From positions 1 through 64,000 of the forward strand of contig JAMLHW010000007.1 in NCBI GenBank assembly GCA_023954475.1: a DNA stretch of 64,000 nt, written 5' to 3'. Below the pieces are notes generated by a model, which was not told the origin of the DNA, searched no databases, and saw only the letters and a list, made by a program, of their open reading frames with translations. The translations under genes and the position numbers were made by a program. Within the stretch, counting starts at the first letter, position 1; every line of letters begins with the position of its first letter. Positions 8,418 through 15,750 of the stretch are shown here, piece by piece. The DNA is from Anaerolineae bacterium. GTDB taxonomy: Bacteria > Chloroflexota > Anaerolineae > Promineifilales > Promineifilaceae.

Positions 8418-10205
8418 TCACGGCACCAATAACGCCGGATCGATGTATGCGCCGCCTGTCGCCACACCCCAATGCAGATGCGGTCCTGTCGAGCAGCCGG
8501 TACTGCCCTCGTAGCCGACCACCTGCCCCTGACTGACAATGCCACTCGTGACAGCGAACCCGCTCTGATGCGCCAGCACGTGCAGGTAGCCGCCGGCTGT
8601 CAGCTGCTGGTAATTGCCGTAGCCAAAATGCGGTGGGTCAGAGCCGTCCATCGCGGAGCAATCGACAAAACTATCGGCTCCGGCAAAGGTGATGCGCCCA
8701 GCCATCGGCGCGACAATGCCCGTACCATGCGCCGCAGCCAGGTCGATGCCGTTATGCCACCACGGTGCTGCCGGCGGACAGCCGTATGGTGTGCCGTCGA
8801 TGCCGGTGAAATACGGCTGGCAACCAAAGCCGCGTACCAGACTGCCTGCCAGCGGCCAGACGGCACTGTCACCACCAGGGCCGGGCGTACCGTCGCCACC
8901 AGGCACACCGGCGTAGATGTCGCCGTAGACAGCCGGGGTGGGCAGCGGCGGGATGGGGTCGGCCTGACCATGGGGACAGGTGACGGGATCCGGCTGCAGC
9001 ACGATCCAGACCGGCACCGCACCCTGCAACCCCGCCGGATCGACGAACTCGCGCTGCCAGCCCGTCGTCACACCCAGTTCAGCCACTGCGCCGGTCGGGG
9101 CGATGACGGCAATGGGATAGCTGCGCGTCGCACCGGCAGCAAACACACTCTCCTCCAACGGGACGGCTGCCGGCAGGCCGAGATGTTCCAATCCGGCATC
9201 ATCCCCGCGCCACTGCCCGCGCACCGTGTCACCACTTTGGTCGATGTCGCGGATAAACAGAAAACCCGACAGCGGCAGCAACGTGTCCTCGCCGCTGTAA
9301 TTGGTGACGGTGACATCGAAGCGGTGTGTCGTCCGGTCTGCTCCCGGTCCCGGCACCGTGCTGTGTGCATCGAGGCGCAGCAAGAACACCTGCCCTGCCC
9401 CGTCATTGAGCCACACATCCTGGCCGAGGTAATGCTTGCCCACAGCGTAATACGGCGTTTCAGTCGGCGGAACGGTCGCCGTCGGCAGCATCGTCGGTGT
9501 CGGTACCATTGTCGGCGTCGCACCAGCCGCCACGCTCACGTACACAGTCAACTCACCGACCGCCGTCCACGGCCCACCGTTGACTTCACTCGTCGCCGTC
9601 AAACGCATGTACCGCGCCGTCGTCGGCCACACCGAGATGGGGACGGTCGCCGTCGTATCGGGCAGGAAACCGGTGGCCGCCGTCGCCCAGGAAAACCCGT
9701 CGCTGCTGAAATCGAGGATGAAACCGGCCACACGGCCATTGGCGTCGGCTTGCTTGGGCGTGTAGTCGAGTTGGACGATGGGGCCGTACGCGGCACCGAA
9801 ATCGAGGATGAGCAGGTGCGGGTGGGGCGGCGCACTGCCCGACCACGCCGTATGCCAATTGGTCCACGGACTGCCGTCGAAAACCTGGCTCGCCCAATCG
9901 CCCGGTTCTTCGCTGTCCACATAGGTGACAGACCAGCCGGCTTTGGGAATCTGGGCCAACGTCGCCGGTGGTGGCGTGTAGGTCGGTTGCGGTGTGTAGG
10001 TCGGCTGCGGCGTCGGCGTCGGCACCGGTGTCGCCGTGGCACAGGTGCTGTACGTCTTGCCGTCAAAGGCGGCATACTCACCGACAGTCGCCGTGACGGC
10101 CGGCGTCATGGCCGGGGTCGGCGTCTGGGCGGCAACCGGCAGCAATAGCAACAACAAACCTGCGCAACTGACCACAGCCGTGAATATGAGTAGCCGCCAC
10201 TTCAT
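8418..10205 (-). CDS. Secreted M23 (LytM-type) metallopeptidase with discoidin-like domain
   Basis: 595 residues. Signal peptide at 1-26 (ending AQT), Pro/Thr linker at ~30-85, then an F5/8-type-C (discoidin, carbohydrate-binding) domain at about 90-225: ASQVFDGSPWTNWHTAW, LLILDFGAAYGPIVQL, ARYMRLTATSEVNGGPWTAV. A central beta region follows. The C-terminal ~140 residues are an M23 peptidase with all metal and catalytic landmarks: WHNGIDLAAAHGTGIVAP (HxxxD), YLHVLAHQSG and GPHLHWGV (HxH). It would cut peptidoglycan peptide bridges. In conjugation clusters such an enzyme opens the wall for the channel. The stop overlaps its upstream neighbour in ATGA (10202-10205). Confidence 0.85.
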   Translation of the reverse strand: MKWRLLIFTAVVSCAGLLLLLLPVAAQTPTPAMTPAVTATVGEYAAFDGKTYSTCATATPVPTPTPQPTYTPQPTYTPPPATLAQIPKAGWSVTYVDSEEPGDWASQVFDGSPWTNWHTAWSGSAPPHPHLLILDFGAAYGPIVQLDYTPKQADANGRVAGFILDFSSDGFSWATAATGFLPDTTATVPISVWPTTARYMRLTATSEVNGGPWTAVGELTVYVSVAAGATPTMVPTPTMLPTATVPPTETPYYAVGKHYLGQDVWLNDGAGQVFLLRLDAHSTVPGPGADRTTHRFDVTVTNYSGEDTLLPLSGFLFIRDIDQSGDTVRGQWRGDDAGLEHLGLPAAVPLEESVFAAGATRSYPIAVIAPTGAVAELGVTTGWQREFVDPAGLQGAVPVWIVLQPDPVTCPHGQADPIPPLPTPAVYGDIYAGVPGGDGTPGPGGDSAVWPLAGSLVRGFGCQPYFTGIDGTPYGCPPAAPWWHNGIDLAAAHGTGIVAPMAGRITFAGADSFVDCSAMDGSDPPHFGYGNYQQLTAGGYLHVLAHQSGFAVTSGIVSQGQVVGYEGSTGCSTGPHLHWGVATGGAYIDPALLVP

Positions 10206-12355
10206 ACGCCCTGCCTCCCGCCCGCTGTCTCTCTCCTCTCGCTCCGACCTCTCTCCTCTCCACGCCTCTTGCTCTGCCCCGCGTCCTCTATCTCCATCCT
10301 CCCGTCTCTATCTCCTCCAATCCACGCCAGCGCTTCCTCAAAACGCGTGGCCGGCAATTCCTTGTAACCGGCAATGCCGAAATGGCGGTACAGGCGGCCA
10401 TAGAGACGGCCGAACGGATTGCCTGAACCACCGCTTTCCCCGGCAGCCAGTGCGGCAGCCTCGATTGCCGCACGCAGTTGCTGCGCCTGCCCTGCCGAAA
10501 TGCTGGGGGCGGATTCTGTGTTGCCGATACCGAGGCGCCCCCCACCGGCACCGTTATGGGCAGCGGTTGTTTGCCGGCCCGATCCGGTTGGCGCAGACTG
10601 CCACGGCGTGCGGCTGTAAGGCAGCCTGGCAAAGCGCCAGCGCGGTGGCCGCGGCAAGGTCGCCAGCGCATCCACCGGCCACAGCCGCTGGGCCAGCAAA
10701 CGGTAGCGGCGCTGCAGCTGCACCAGTACCTGGTCATCCGGCAAACCGACGATGTCAGCCGGGCTCAATGCCGCTTTCTCGGTCAGCCGGGCGTGCTGCG
10801 AACGCGACTTGAAGCCGAAATCCAGTTCCAGCCGCTCTTTGCGCCGGCCGCTGGTGAAGCTCGTCTCGGGCGCCAGTTGGGTGCCGTACAACTCCGACAT
10901 GCGCTGCGCCGTCTGATGGTCTGCCGGCGGATACCACACCTGATTCTGGCAATTGGAGAGAATGGTATTGGCCTTGTCCTGCCCATAGCGGTCACGGAGC
11001 TGGCTGAATGTCTGGGCGTAGAGCACCAGCCATAACCCGTAGCCGCCGACCGTCGCCAGATACGTATCGATATTCTCTAGTCCCACTGTCGGCAGCTCAT
11101 CGACCAGCAGCAAGGCCGGTTGGACATAGCCCAGCGCCATCTGCTTGCGCATCAGCGCCGCCAGAATGGCACGCATGGCACCGGATGCCCCGGCGAGGTC
11201 GGCAAAGCTGAAGGTGACGTAAATGGTGGCGTTGCGGGCAATCCAGTCGGTGGGAATGGTCTCCCCCTGCCCGGTCAATGCCTGCCGGTAGGCGACGTAA
11301 TAGCCGATGCGGGTCTGGAACGTCCCCCACGCCGAGGCGGCAAAGCGGTCCAGCGGCTCGGTCGGATCTGCCCCGTTGGTAAACTGGTAAACGGCGTCCC
11401 GGTCTACCGTTGCCAAAGCGGGCAAGGTCGTGCGCGGGTCCATCGTGGCCAGATCCAGCAGTACATTGAGCGGGTGCAACCCAAAGACGCGGGCGTAGCG
11501 GTCGCAGGCGGTAAACAGTGCCAGACTCTTCTCGTAGAAAATCGGGTCGCGTTCGCGCCGCGGCATGACGAGGTGGGTGTGCAGTTCGGCGATGTCGGCA
11601 AATCGGCCGAAGTCGTAGTAAGCGGCGAGGTCGATGCTGTGCCGTGCCGGAATGTTGAAAATGGGGCCGACGTGCCGCTGCCGGTCGGTCGCCGTCCGCT
11701 CCCACAACTCCCGTTTGGGGTCGATGACCAGCGCCGGGCCGGCAAAGGTCAGCAACATCTCGGTCGCCTGCATCCCTTTGCCGCAGCGGGTGGGACCGAC
11801 GACGAGGGTGTGGCCGCCGCTGTGCTGCAATGCGGCCGTCGGCACGCCGATGACGTCAGTGTGACGGTCATGCGCAGTTGTCGCCAACGACGCCAGCGGC
11901 AACCCGCTCGTCTTGAGCACCAGGCCCAAACGGCGCGCTTCGTCCGGAGTCAACCGGTTCTGCCGCCGCCGGTGTTCGGCACGATACACCTGGTACAGCT
12001 TCTCCGGCCGTGCCGGCTGCTGCAGCCACCAGACAAATCCCAGGAGCGGTGTCAGCACACCCCCACAGGCACACAGATGGACGAGAAAGGCAAACACAGG
12101 CAGGGATAATGCAGCCACACGCTGCGTGTTCTGCACGACGGTCAGCAGCGGCACGGCAGGCAGCGTGACAAAGCCGAGCAGTGAAAACAGAATCCGCTGC
12201 GGGTTGTCCAGTTGGCTGGTCAGCGGATGCCACAGATACGCGGCGATGGTACTGGCAGCAAAGACAGCGGCAAACACCAGACGACGACCCCGCCGCCCCT
12301 GCCCACCGCGCAACCGCTTGCGCACCACTCTGTTACTCAACGCCTTCAGTTCCAT
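10202..12355 (-). CDS. Type IV coupling protein (VirD4/TraG family) with C-terminal ORF6C-like domain
   Basis: 717 residues. Two N-terminal hydrophobic regions (about 26-44 and 55-110) anchor it. Walker A GPTRCGKG is at 187-194 and Walker B LLLVDE at 415-420, followed by LPTVGLENIDTYLATVG and VLYAQTFSQL, as in TraG/VirD4 DNA-pumping ATPases that bring DNA or protein to the type IV channel. The last ~75 residues (NPFGRLYGRLYRHFGIAGYKELP, split here as two motifs: FGRLYGRLYRHFG and YKELPATRFEEAL) match the ORF6C domain of phage antirepressors and closely resemble the protein encoded at 21316-21606. ATG 12353-12355 is preceded by GGGA, and this leader is copied in the tandem repeat upstream. Confidence 0.85.
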   Translation of the reverse strand: MELKALSNRVVRKRLRGGQGRRGRRLVFAAVFAASTIAAYLWHPLTSQLDNPQRILFSLLGFVTLPAVPLLTVVQNTQRVAALSLPVFAFLVHLCACGGVLTPLLGFVWWLQQPARPEKLYQVYRAEHRRRQNRLTPDEARRLGLVLKTSGLPLASLATTAHDRHTDVIGVPTAALQHSGGHTLVVGPTRCGKGMQATEMLLTFAGPALVIDPKRELWERTATDRQRHVGPIFNIPARHSIDLAAYYDFGRFADIAELHTHLVMPRRERDPIFYEKSLALFTACDRYARVFGLHPLNVLLDLATMDPRTTLPALATVDRDAVYQFTNGADPTEPLDRFAASAWGTFQTRIGYYVAYRQALTGQGETIPTDWIARNATIYVTFSFADLAGASGAMRAILAALMRKQMALGYVQPALLLVDELPTVGLENIDTYLATVGGYGLWLVLYAQTFSQLRDRYGQDKANTILSNCQNQVWYPPADHQTAQRMSELYGTQLAPETSFTSGRRKERLELDFGFKSRSQHARLTEKAALSPADIVGLPDDQVLVQLQRRYRLLAQRLWPVDALATLPRPPRWRFARLPYSRTPWQSAPTGSGRQTTAAHNGAGGGRLGIGNTESAPSISAGQAQQLRAAIEAAALAAGESGGSGNPFGRLYGRLYRHFGIAGYKELPATRFEEALAWIGGDRDGRMEIEDAGQSKRRGEERGRSERRETAGGRQGV

Positions 12356-12955
12356 CGCTTATCCCACTTCATTCCGTGACAATCCGTGCAATCTGTGGCC
12401 ACTCATTCGGCCGATTACAACGCCGCAGATGTCGCCGATGACACGGCTGCTTATCCTGCTGCTGCATCGCTGCCGTTCGCTGCCCGCTCTTCTCTCTTCA
12501 CCTTCCGCTTTCCGCCTTCATCCTTTGTTCTCCCGCCTTCAGTTCCATCGCTTATCCCACTTCATTCCGTGACAATCCGTGCAATCTGTGGCAACGCATT
12601 CGGCCGATTACAAAATCCCAGATGAGGATGATTCTCCTGTTGCTGCATCGCCGCCGTTCGCTGCCTGCTCTTTTCTCTTCACTTTCCGCCTTCATCCTTC
12701 ATCCTTTGTTCTCCCGCCTTCAGTTCCATCGCTTATCCCACTTCATTCCGTGACAATCCGTGCAATCTGTGGCAACTCATTCGGCCGATTACAACGCCGC
12801 AGATGTCGCTGATGACACGGCTGCTTCTCCTGTTACTGCATCGCTGCCGACATTCGTGTCCTTTCGCATCATTCACTGCCCACGCTTCTCTCTTCACTTT
12901 CCGCCTTCATCCTTCATCCTTCATACTTCATACTTCATACTTCATCCCTCCTCCT
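12344..12955. repeat. Tandem ~180-190 bp repeat duplicating the leader of the coupling-protein gene
   Basis: Three copies start at about 12344, 12537 and 12718 (periods 193 and 181). Each begins with cttcagttccatcgcttatc, the reverse complement of the coupling gene's first codons (ATGGAACTGAAG) and leader, then carries caatccgtgcaatctgtgg, one TCGGCCGA palindrome, and a C/T-rich stretch of TTCCGCCTTCATCC type. The third copy decays into a short (CTTCATA/C)n array at about 12905-12955. No gene lies in this 600-base gap. It probably arose by slippage or unequal exchange and leaves three ribosome-site/start-codon look-alikes ahead of the real one. Confidence 0.8.
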
Positions 12956-14903
12956 TCATTGTCAGCACCGTCGCATAAATCTCCTGCCCTGCCATATCCG
13001 GCTGCCACGCTGACCACATCAGGGTGCAGTAGTGGTGGTAGGTCGCCCCACACTCGGCTGCCACAGCCGTTGCCGGACGGATCGAAGAGCGGGCAATGAC
13101 CAGGTCACCCGGCGCACCCGTGCAATCTGCCAGGTCGGAGCGACAGGCGACCAGGGTCGGCCGGCCGAGCCGTAACAGTCCCGGATTGGCCAGAGTCGGA
13201 TCCCCTTCCTCGTAGAGGGTGACGAACAACACGGCATCCTGGCCGCTAGCGACGACGGGATAGACGGCGTCGGCATAGGCACCGGTGATGCGTCCGGCCA
13301 CGTCGTTGCGACTGACGATGAGCGGATTGCTCCACGTGCTGCCGTTATCGGCCGAAACCGATCCCAGCACCGCATACACGTCACCGGCGCCGGGCGTCAC
13401 CGACTCAACGCGATGCAGCGGCGTCCACCCTGTCCCGATTTCCTGACTCGGATTGCCGCCATAGAGCACAAAGCTGTCAAAGGTCGTCGTGCCCATGAGG
13501 ACGGCACCGGACACCGTCACTGAATCCCACAGCGCCGTATTCTCCGCTTTGGCCGTATCCGGATCGGCTTGCAGAAAGACGGTCACCGTCGTCGTCAACG
13601 CCGTTGTGCTGACAGTCAGAGGCACATATCCGGCTGTCGGTGACTGTGCCGGACTCCATACGACGCTGACTGCTGCCGGGTCATTGCCGCCGTTGGGGTC
13701 AATGCCGACCCGCATGCGCATGTCGGCCGGAGCGCACGACGTACCCGGCGGCACGACGCCGCAACTCGCATCTACTGAAATCCCCCGTCCCTGCACCGTC
13801 ACACTCACTGTTTGACTAATCGCCGTCGTCGCCTGCGTCAGCAGCGTCGTCTCAAAACGGCCATCCGCAATCGTCACCCGTTGTGCCGCGCCGGTCGCCT
13901 GTGGCCATGTCGTCTCTGCTGCCAGGGTCGCTTCCCGCGCCAGTTGCGTCGGGTCGGTGGCGGCAGGCGCATGGGTAATCCAGGCCAGCGCCGCGCTGCG
14001 GGCATGCATGTCGATCCGGGGGCGGCTGCTGATGGATGCGGGGCTGGTGAGCACGGCACGTAAAATCCATGTCCCCCCACCCCCGATTTTCTTGAGTACG
14101 GCCACCTGGGTCGGCGTCTGCTGCACAGCGAGGACGAAGACATCGCTTTCCGGACCCGCGTACGCCAGGTGGGCCTGCGTACCCGGTAAAATAACATGGC
14201 TGACCCATCCGCCCGGCGTCTGCACGTGTTCACGCAAAGCAAGCGCCGTGTCGCTGTGGATGACGGTCGCGAACCCGTCGCGGTCGACCTTCACCTGGGG
14301 TGCGCTGCCAAACCCGAGGGTGCTCTCGCTGCTGCTGCTCTGATCCAGCGGGCGATTGTCGACGCTGTGGCGGTAGCGCAATTCGCCCGACGGCAACTGA
14401 TAGACGAGATGCAGACGCCCCTGCGCATCGTAGGCGATGTCCGCATCGACTCCGGTGAGCGTGCTGGTGACGTAGTAGTCCGGTCTGCCCGCATCCGATT
14501 CGGCAATGTGCAGGGCTGGCCCGGAACGCCAGACAACGGCCGATTGCCCGTCGCCGGCAACAGCGGTGATGAGCTGCTCGTCGCCCGGCGTCACGGTCAG
14601 GTTGTTGACCTGGCCTGCCTGCCACCGGATACCGTCTGCGGTCGCGGGTGGATTTGGGGTTGCTGTCGGCAACGGCGTGACCACAGGTGGTGGACAAAAC
14701 AGACTGCCGACGACGGGGGGTGTACTGCCGGTTGGCGGTGTTGCCGGCGTGCTGCCCGGTCGGGTGGCGGTTGCCGCCACCGCGCCTGGGAATGGCAAAC
14801 ATGTGCCTGGTGCAGGGACCGTCGGCGTGCAGGCTACCAGCGGCAGCCAGCCCACAAGGGCGATGAACGTGGCGGTTACTGTGATAGAGCGCGTTTCTGC
14901 CAT
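12942..14903 (-). CDS. Exported lipoprotein with BNR/sialidase-like repeats
   Basis: 653 residues from ATG 14901-14903, supported by GAGAGG eight bases upstream; an earlier in-frame start lacks this. The N-terminus is a lipoprotein signal with lipobox LVAC (WLPLVACTPTVPAP), so Cys 23 would be lipidated. A Pro/Thr linker follows. The body has repeated beta-propeller-like strands (QLITAVAGDGQSAVVWRSG, DADIAYDAQGRLHLVYQLPSG, SADNGSTWSNPLIVSRNDVAG) of the SxDxGxTW Asp-box type seen in BNR/exo-sialidase folds. Catalytic sialidase residues are not obvious, so a binding role is as likely as an enzymatic one. It may head the minus-strand secretion-like operon or be a separate unit, because the 600-base repeat gap lies between. 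Confidence 0.65.
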   Translation of the reverse strand: MAETRSITVTATFIALVGWLPLVACTPTVPAPGTCLPFPGAVAATATRPGSTPATPPTGSTPPVVGSLFCPPPVVTPLPTATPNPPATADGIRWQAGQVNNLTVTPGDEQLITAVAGDGQSAVVWRSGPALHIAESDAGRPDYYVTSTLTGVDADIAYDAQGRLHLVYQLPSGELRYRHSVDNRPLDQSSSSESTLGFGSAPQVKVDRDGFATVIHSDTALALREHVQTPGGWVSHVILPGTQAHLAYAGPESDVFVLAVQQTPTQVAVLKKIGGGGTWILRAVLTSPASISSRPRIDMHARSAALAWITHAPAATDPTQLAREATLAAETTWPQATGAAQRVTIADGRFETTLLTQATTAISQTVSVTVQGRGISVDASCGVVPPGTSCAPADMRMRVGIDPNGGNDPAAVSVVWSPAQSPTAGYVPLTVSTTALTTTVTVFLQADPDTAKAENTALWDSVTVSGAVLMGTTTFDSFVLYGGNPSQEIGTGWTPLHRVESVTPGAGDVYAVLGSVSADNGSTWSNPLIVSRNDVAGRITGAYADAVYPVVASGQDAVLFVTLYEEGDPTLANPGLLRLGRPTLVACRSDLADCTGAPGDLVIARSSIRPATAVAAECGATYHHYCTLMWSAWQPDMAGQEIYATVLTMKEEG

Positions 14904-15070
14904 GTGGTATCCTCTCTTCGACAAGGCTCAAGGCAAGCACGCAGACGCAATGCATCACCACAGTCCAATCGGGGCAGGAATGGTAGCGTCCAGAGCTATT
15001 TGAGTTTGGGCAGATGGGGGCAGAACGCTATACTTGAAGCTGTCCTGCCCTTATTCCGGGTCAGACATCT

Positions 15071-15100
15071 GGCGAACGTTTGTGGCTGCAAGCGTTCGCC
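15071..15100. terminator. Hairpin GGCGAACG/CGTTCGCC
   Basis: An 8-bp perfect stem with a 14-base loop followed by attctcttattttg on the plus strand. No plus-strand gene ends just upstream, so it may be a leftover terminator of a lost gene or an unrelated dyad. The rest of 14904-15382 holds no gene I can support. Confidence 0.35.
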
Positions 15101-15382
15101 ATTCTCTTATTTTGTCGTTGTCGCTATGTGGTTTTGATTCTACACTCAATAACGGGTAATACAATACTACCGATGCCTACTTCGACATGCGCATAAGTAG
15201 TAGCATGAGCCAATCCCGTTCTCACCTTACGTCATGGTCGGTGACCAGAAATCAATCGCCATCACAGCATTGGACAAAACGCACAACAATTGAAATATGG
15301 TAAGATATTGACTACTGGCCTGCTGCCAGATCAGGAGATTTCGTGGTCATATTGCCGCGCAACCATAGCCAGGAGCACAAGG

Positions 15383-15605
15383 GTGCAGTACCAAGATTTT
15401 GACGTCAGTATAGAATTGATTGCAGGCCGCAGTTACCGGATCGCCGTACTGCACTCACCGGCCGGCGAAGCTGCAGAGGTCGCCGATTTCCCGTTTGATG
15501 CCGTCGCCGTCAAACTGCATCTGACGCAACTGGAAAATGCCCTGCTGAAATCCGGCAACCGGCGACGGCATGTCCCAACCGAAAGTGAACAGGCACAACG
15601 AAGTT
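15383..15605 (+). pseudogene. 5' remnant of a CHAT-domain protein gene
   Basis: A GTG at 15383 preceded by AGGAG (15371-15375, spacing 7) opens a frame VQYQDFDVSIELI...YRIAVLHSPAGEAAE, then FPFDAVAVKLHLTQLENALLKSG. This matches the typical N-terminal leader of Chloroflexota CHAT proteins (YQDFDL..., VxVLxSPAGEA, FxLPF, LENFLLRxG). Similarity stops after about 75 residues, around SEQAQR. The frame then runs through unrelated sequence to 15859, overlapping the convergent kinase gene. The CHAT protease-like domain itself is absent, so I call it a truncated pseudogene with an intact start site. The full 189-residue frame could be expressed, but the tail looks non-coding. Confidence 0.6.
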
Positions 15606-15750
15606 GGCTTCCGCTGCGTAGGCAGTGCTTTCTGAGATGCTGGTTTCTGGAATACTGCGGGGGTGGCGCGTCAGCAACGCGTTGGGTTCTCCCCACCGTC
15701 ATCCCGCGTCAGCGGGTCGCGACAAAATTTCGGCAAATTGGCCGTTTGGA

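Noticed and set aside
8472-10148. 558-codon plus-strand open frame
   Set aside because: Antisense to the M23 peptidase, whose catalytic motifs are unmistakable; the plus frame is Arg-rich low-complexity.
11120-12109. 329-codon plus-strand open frame
   Set aside because: Shadow of the coupling-protein gene, which has Walker A and B motifs on the minus strand.
12344-12955. Repeat cluster as a CRISPR or replication origin iteron array
   Set aside because: Only three long units of unequal length, no spacers, no Rep gene nearby.
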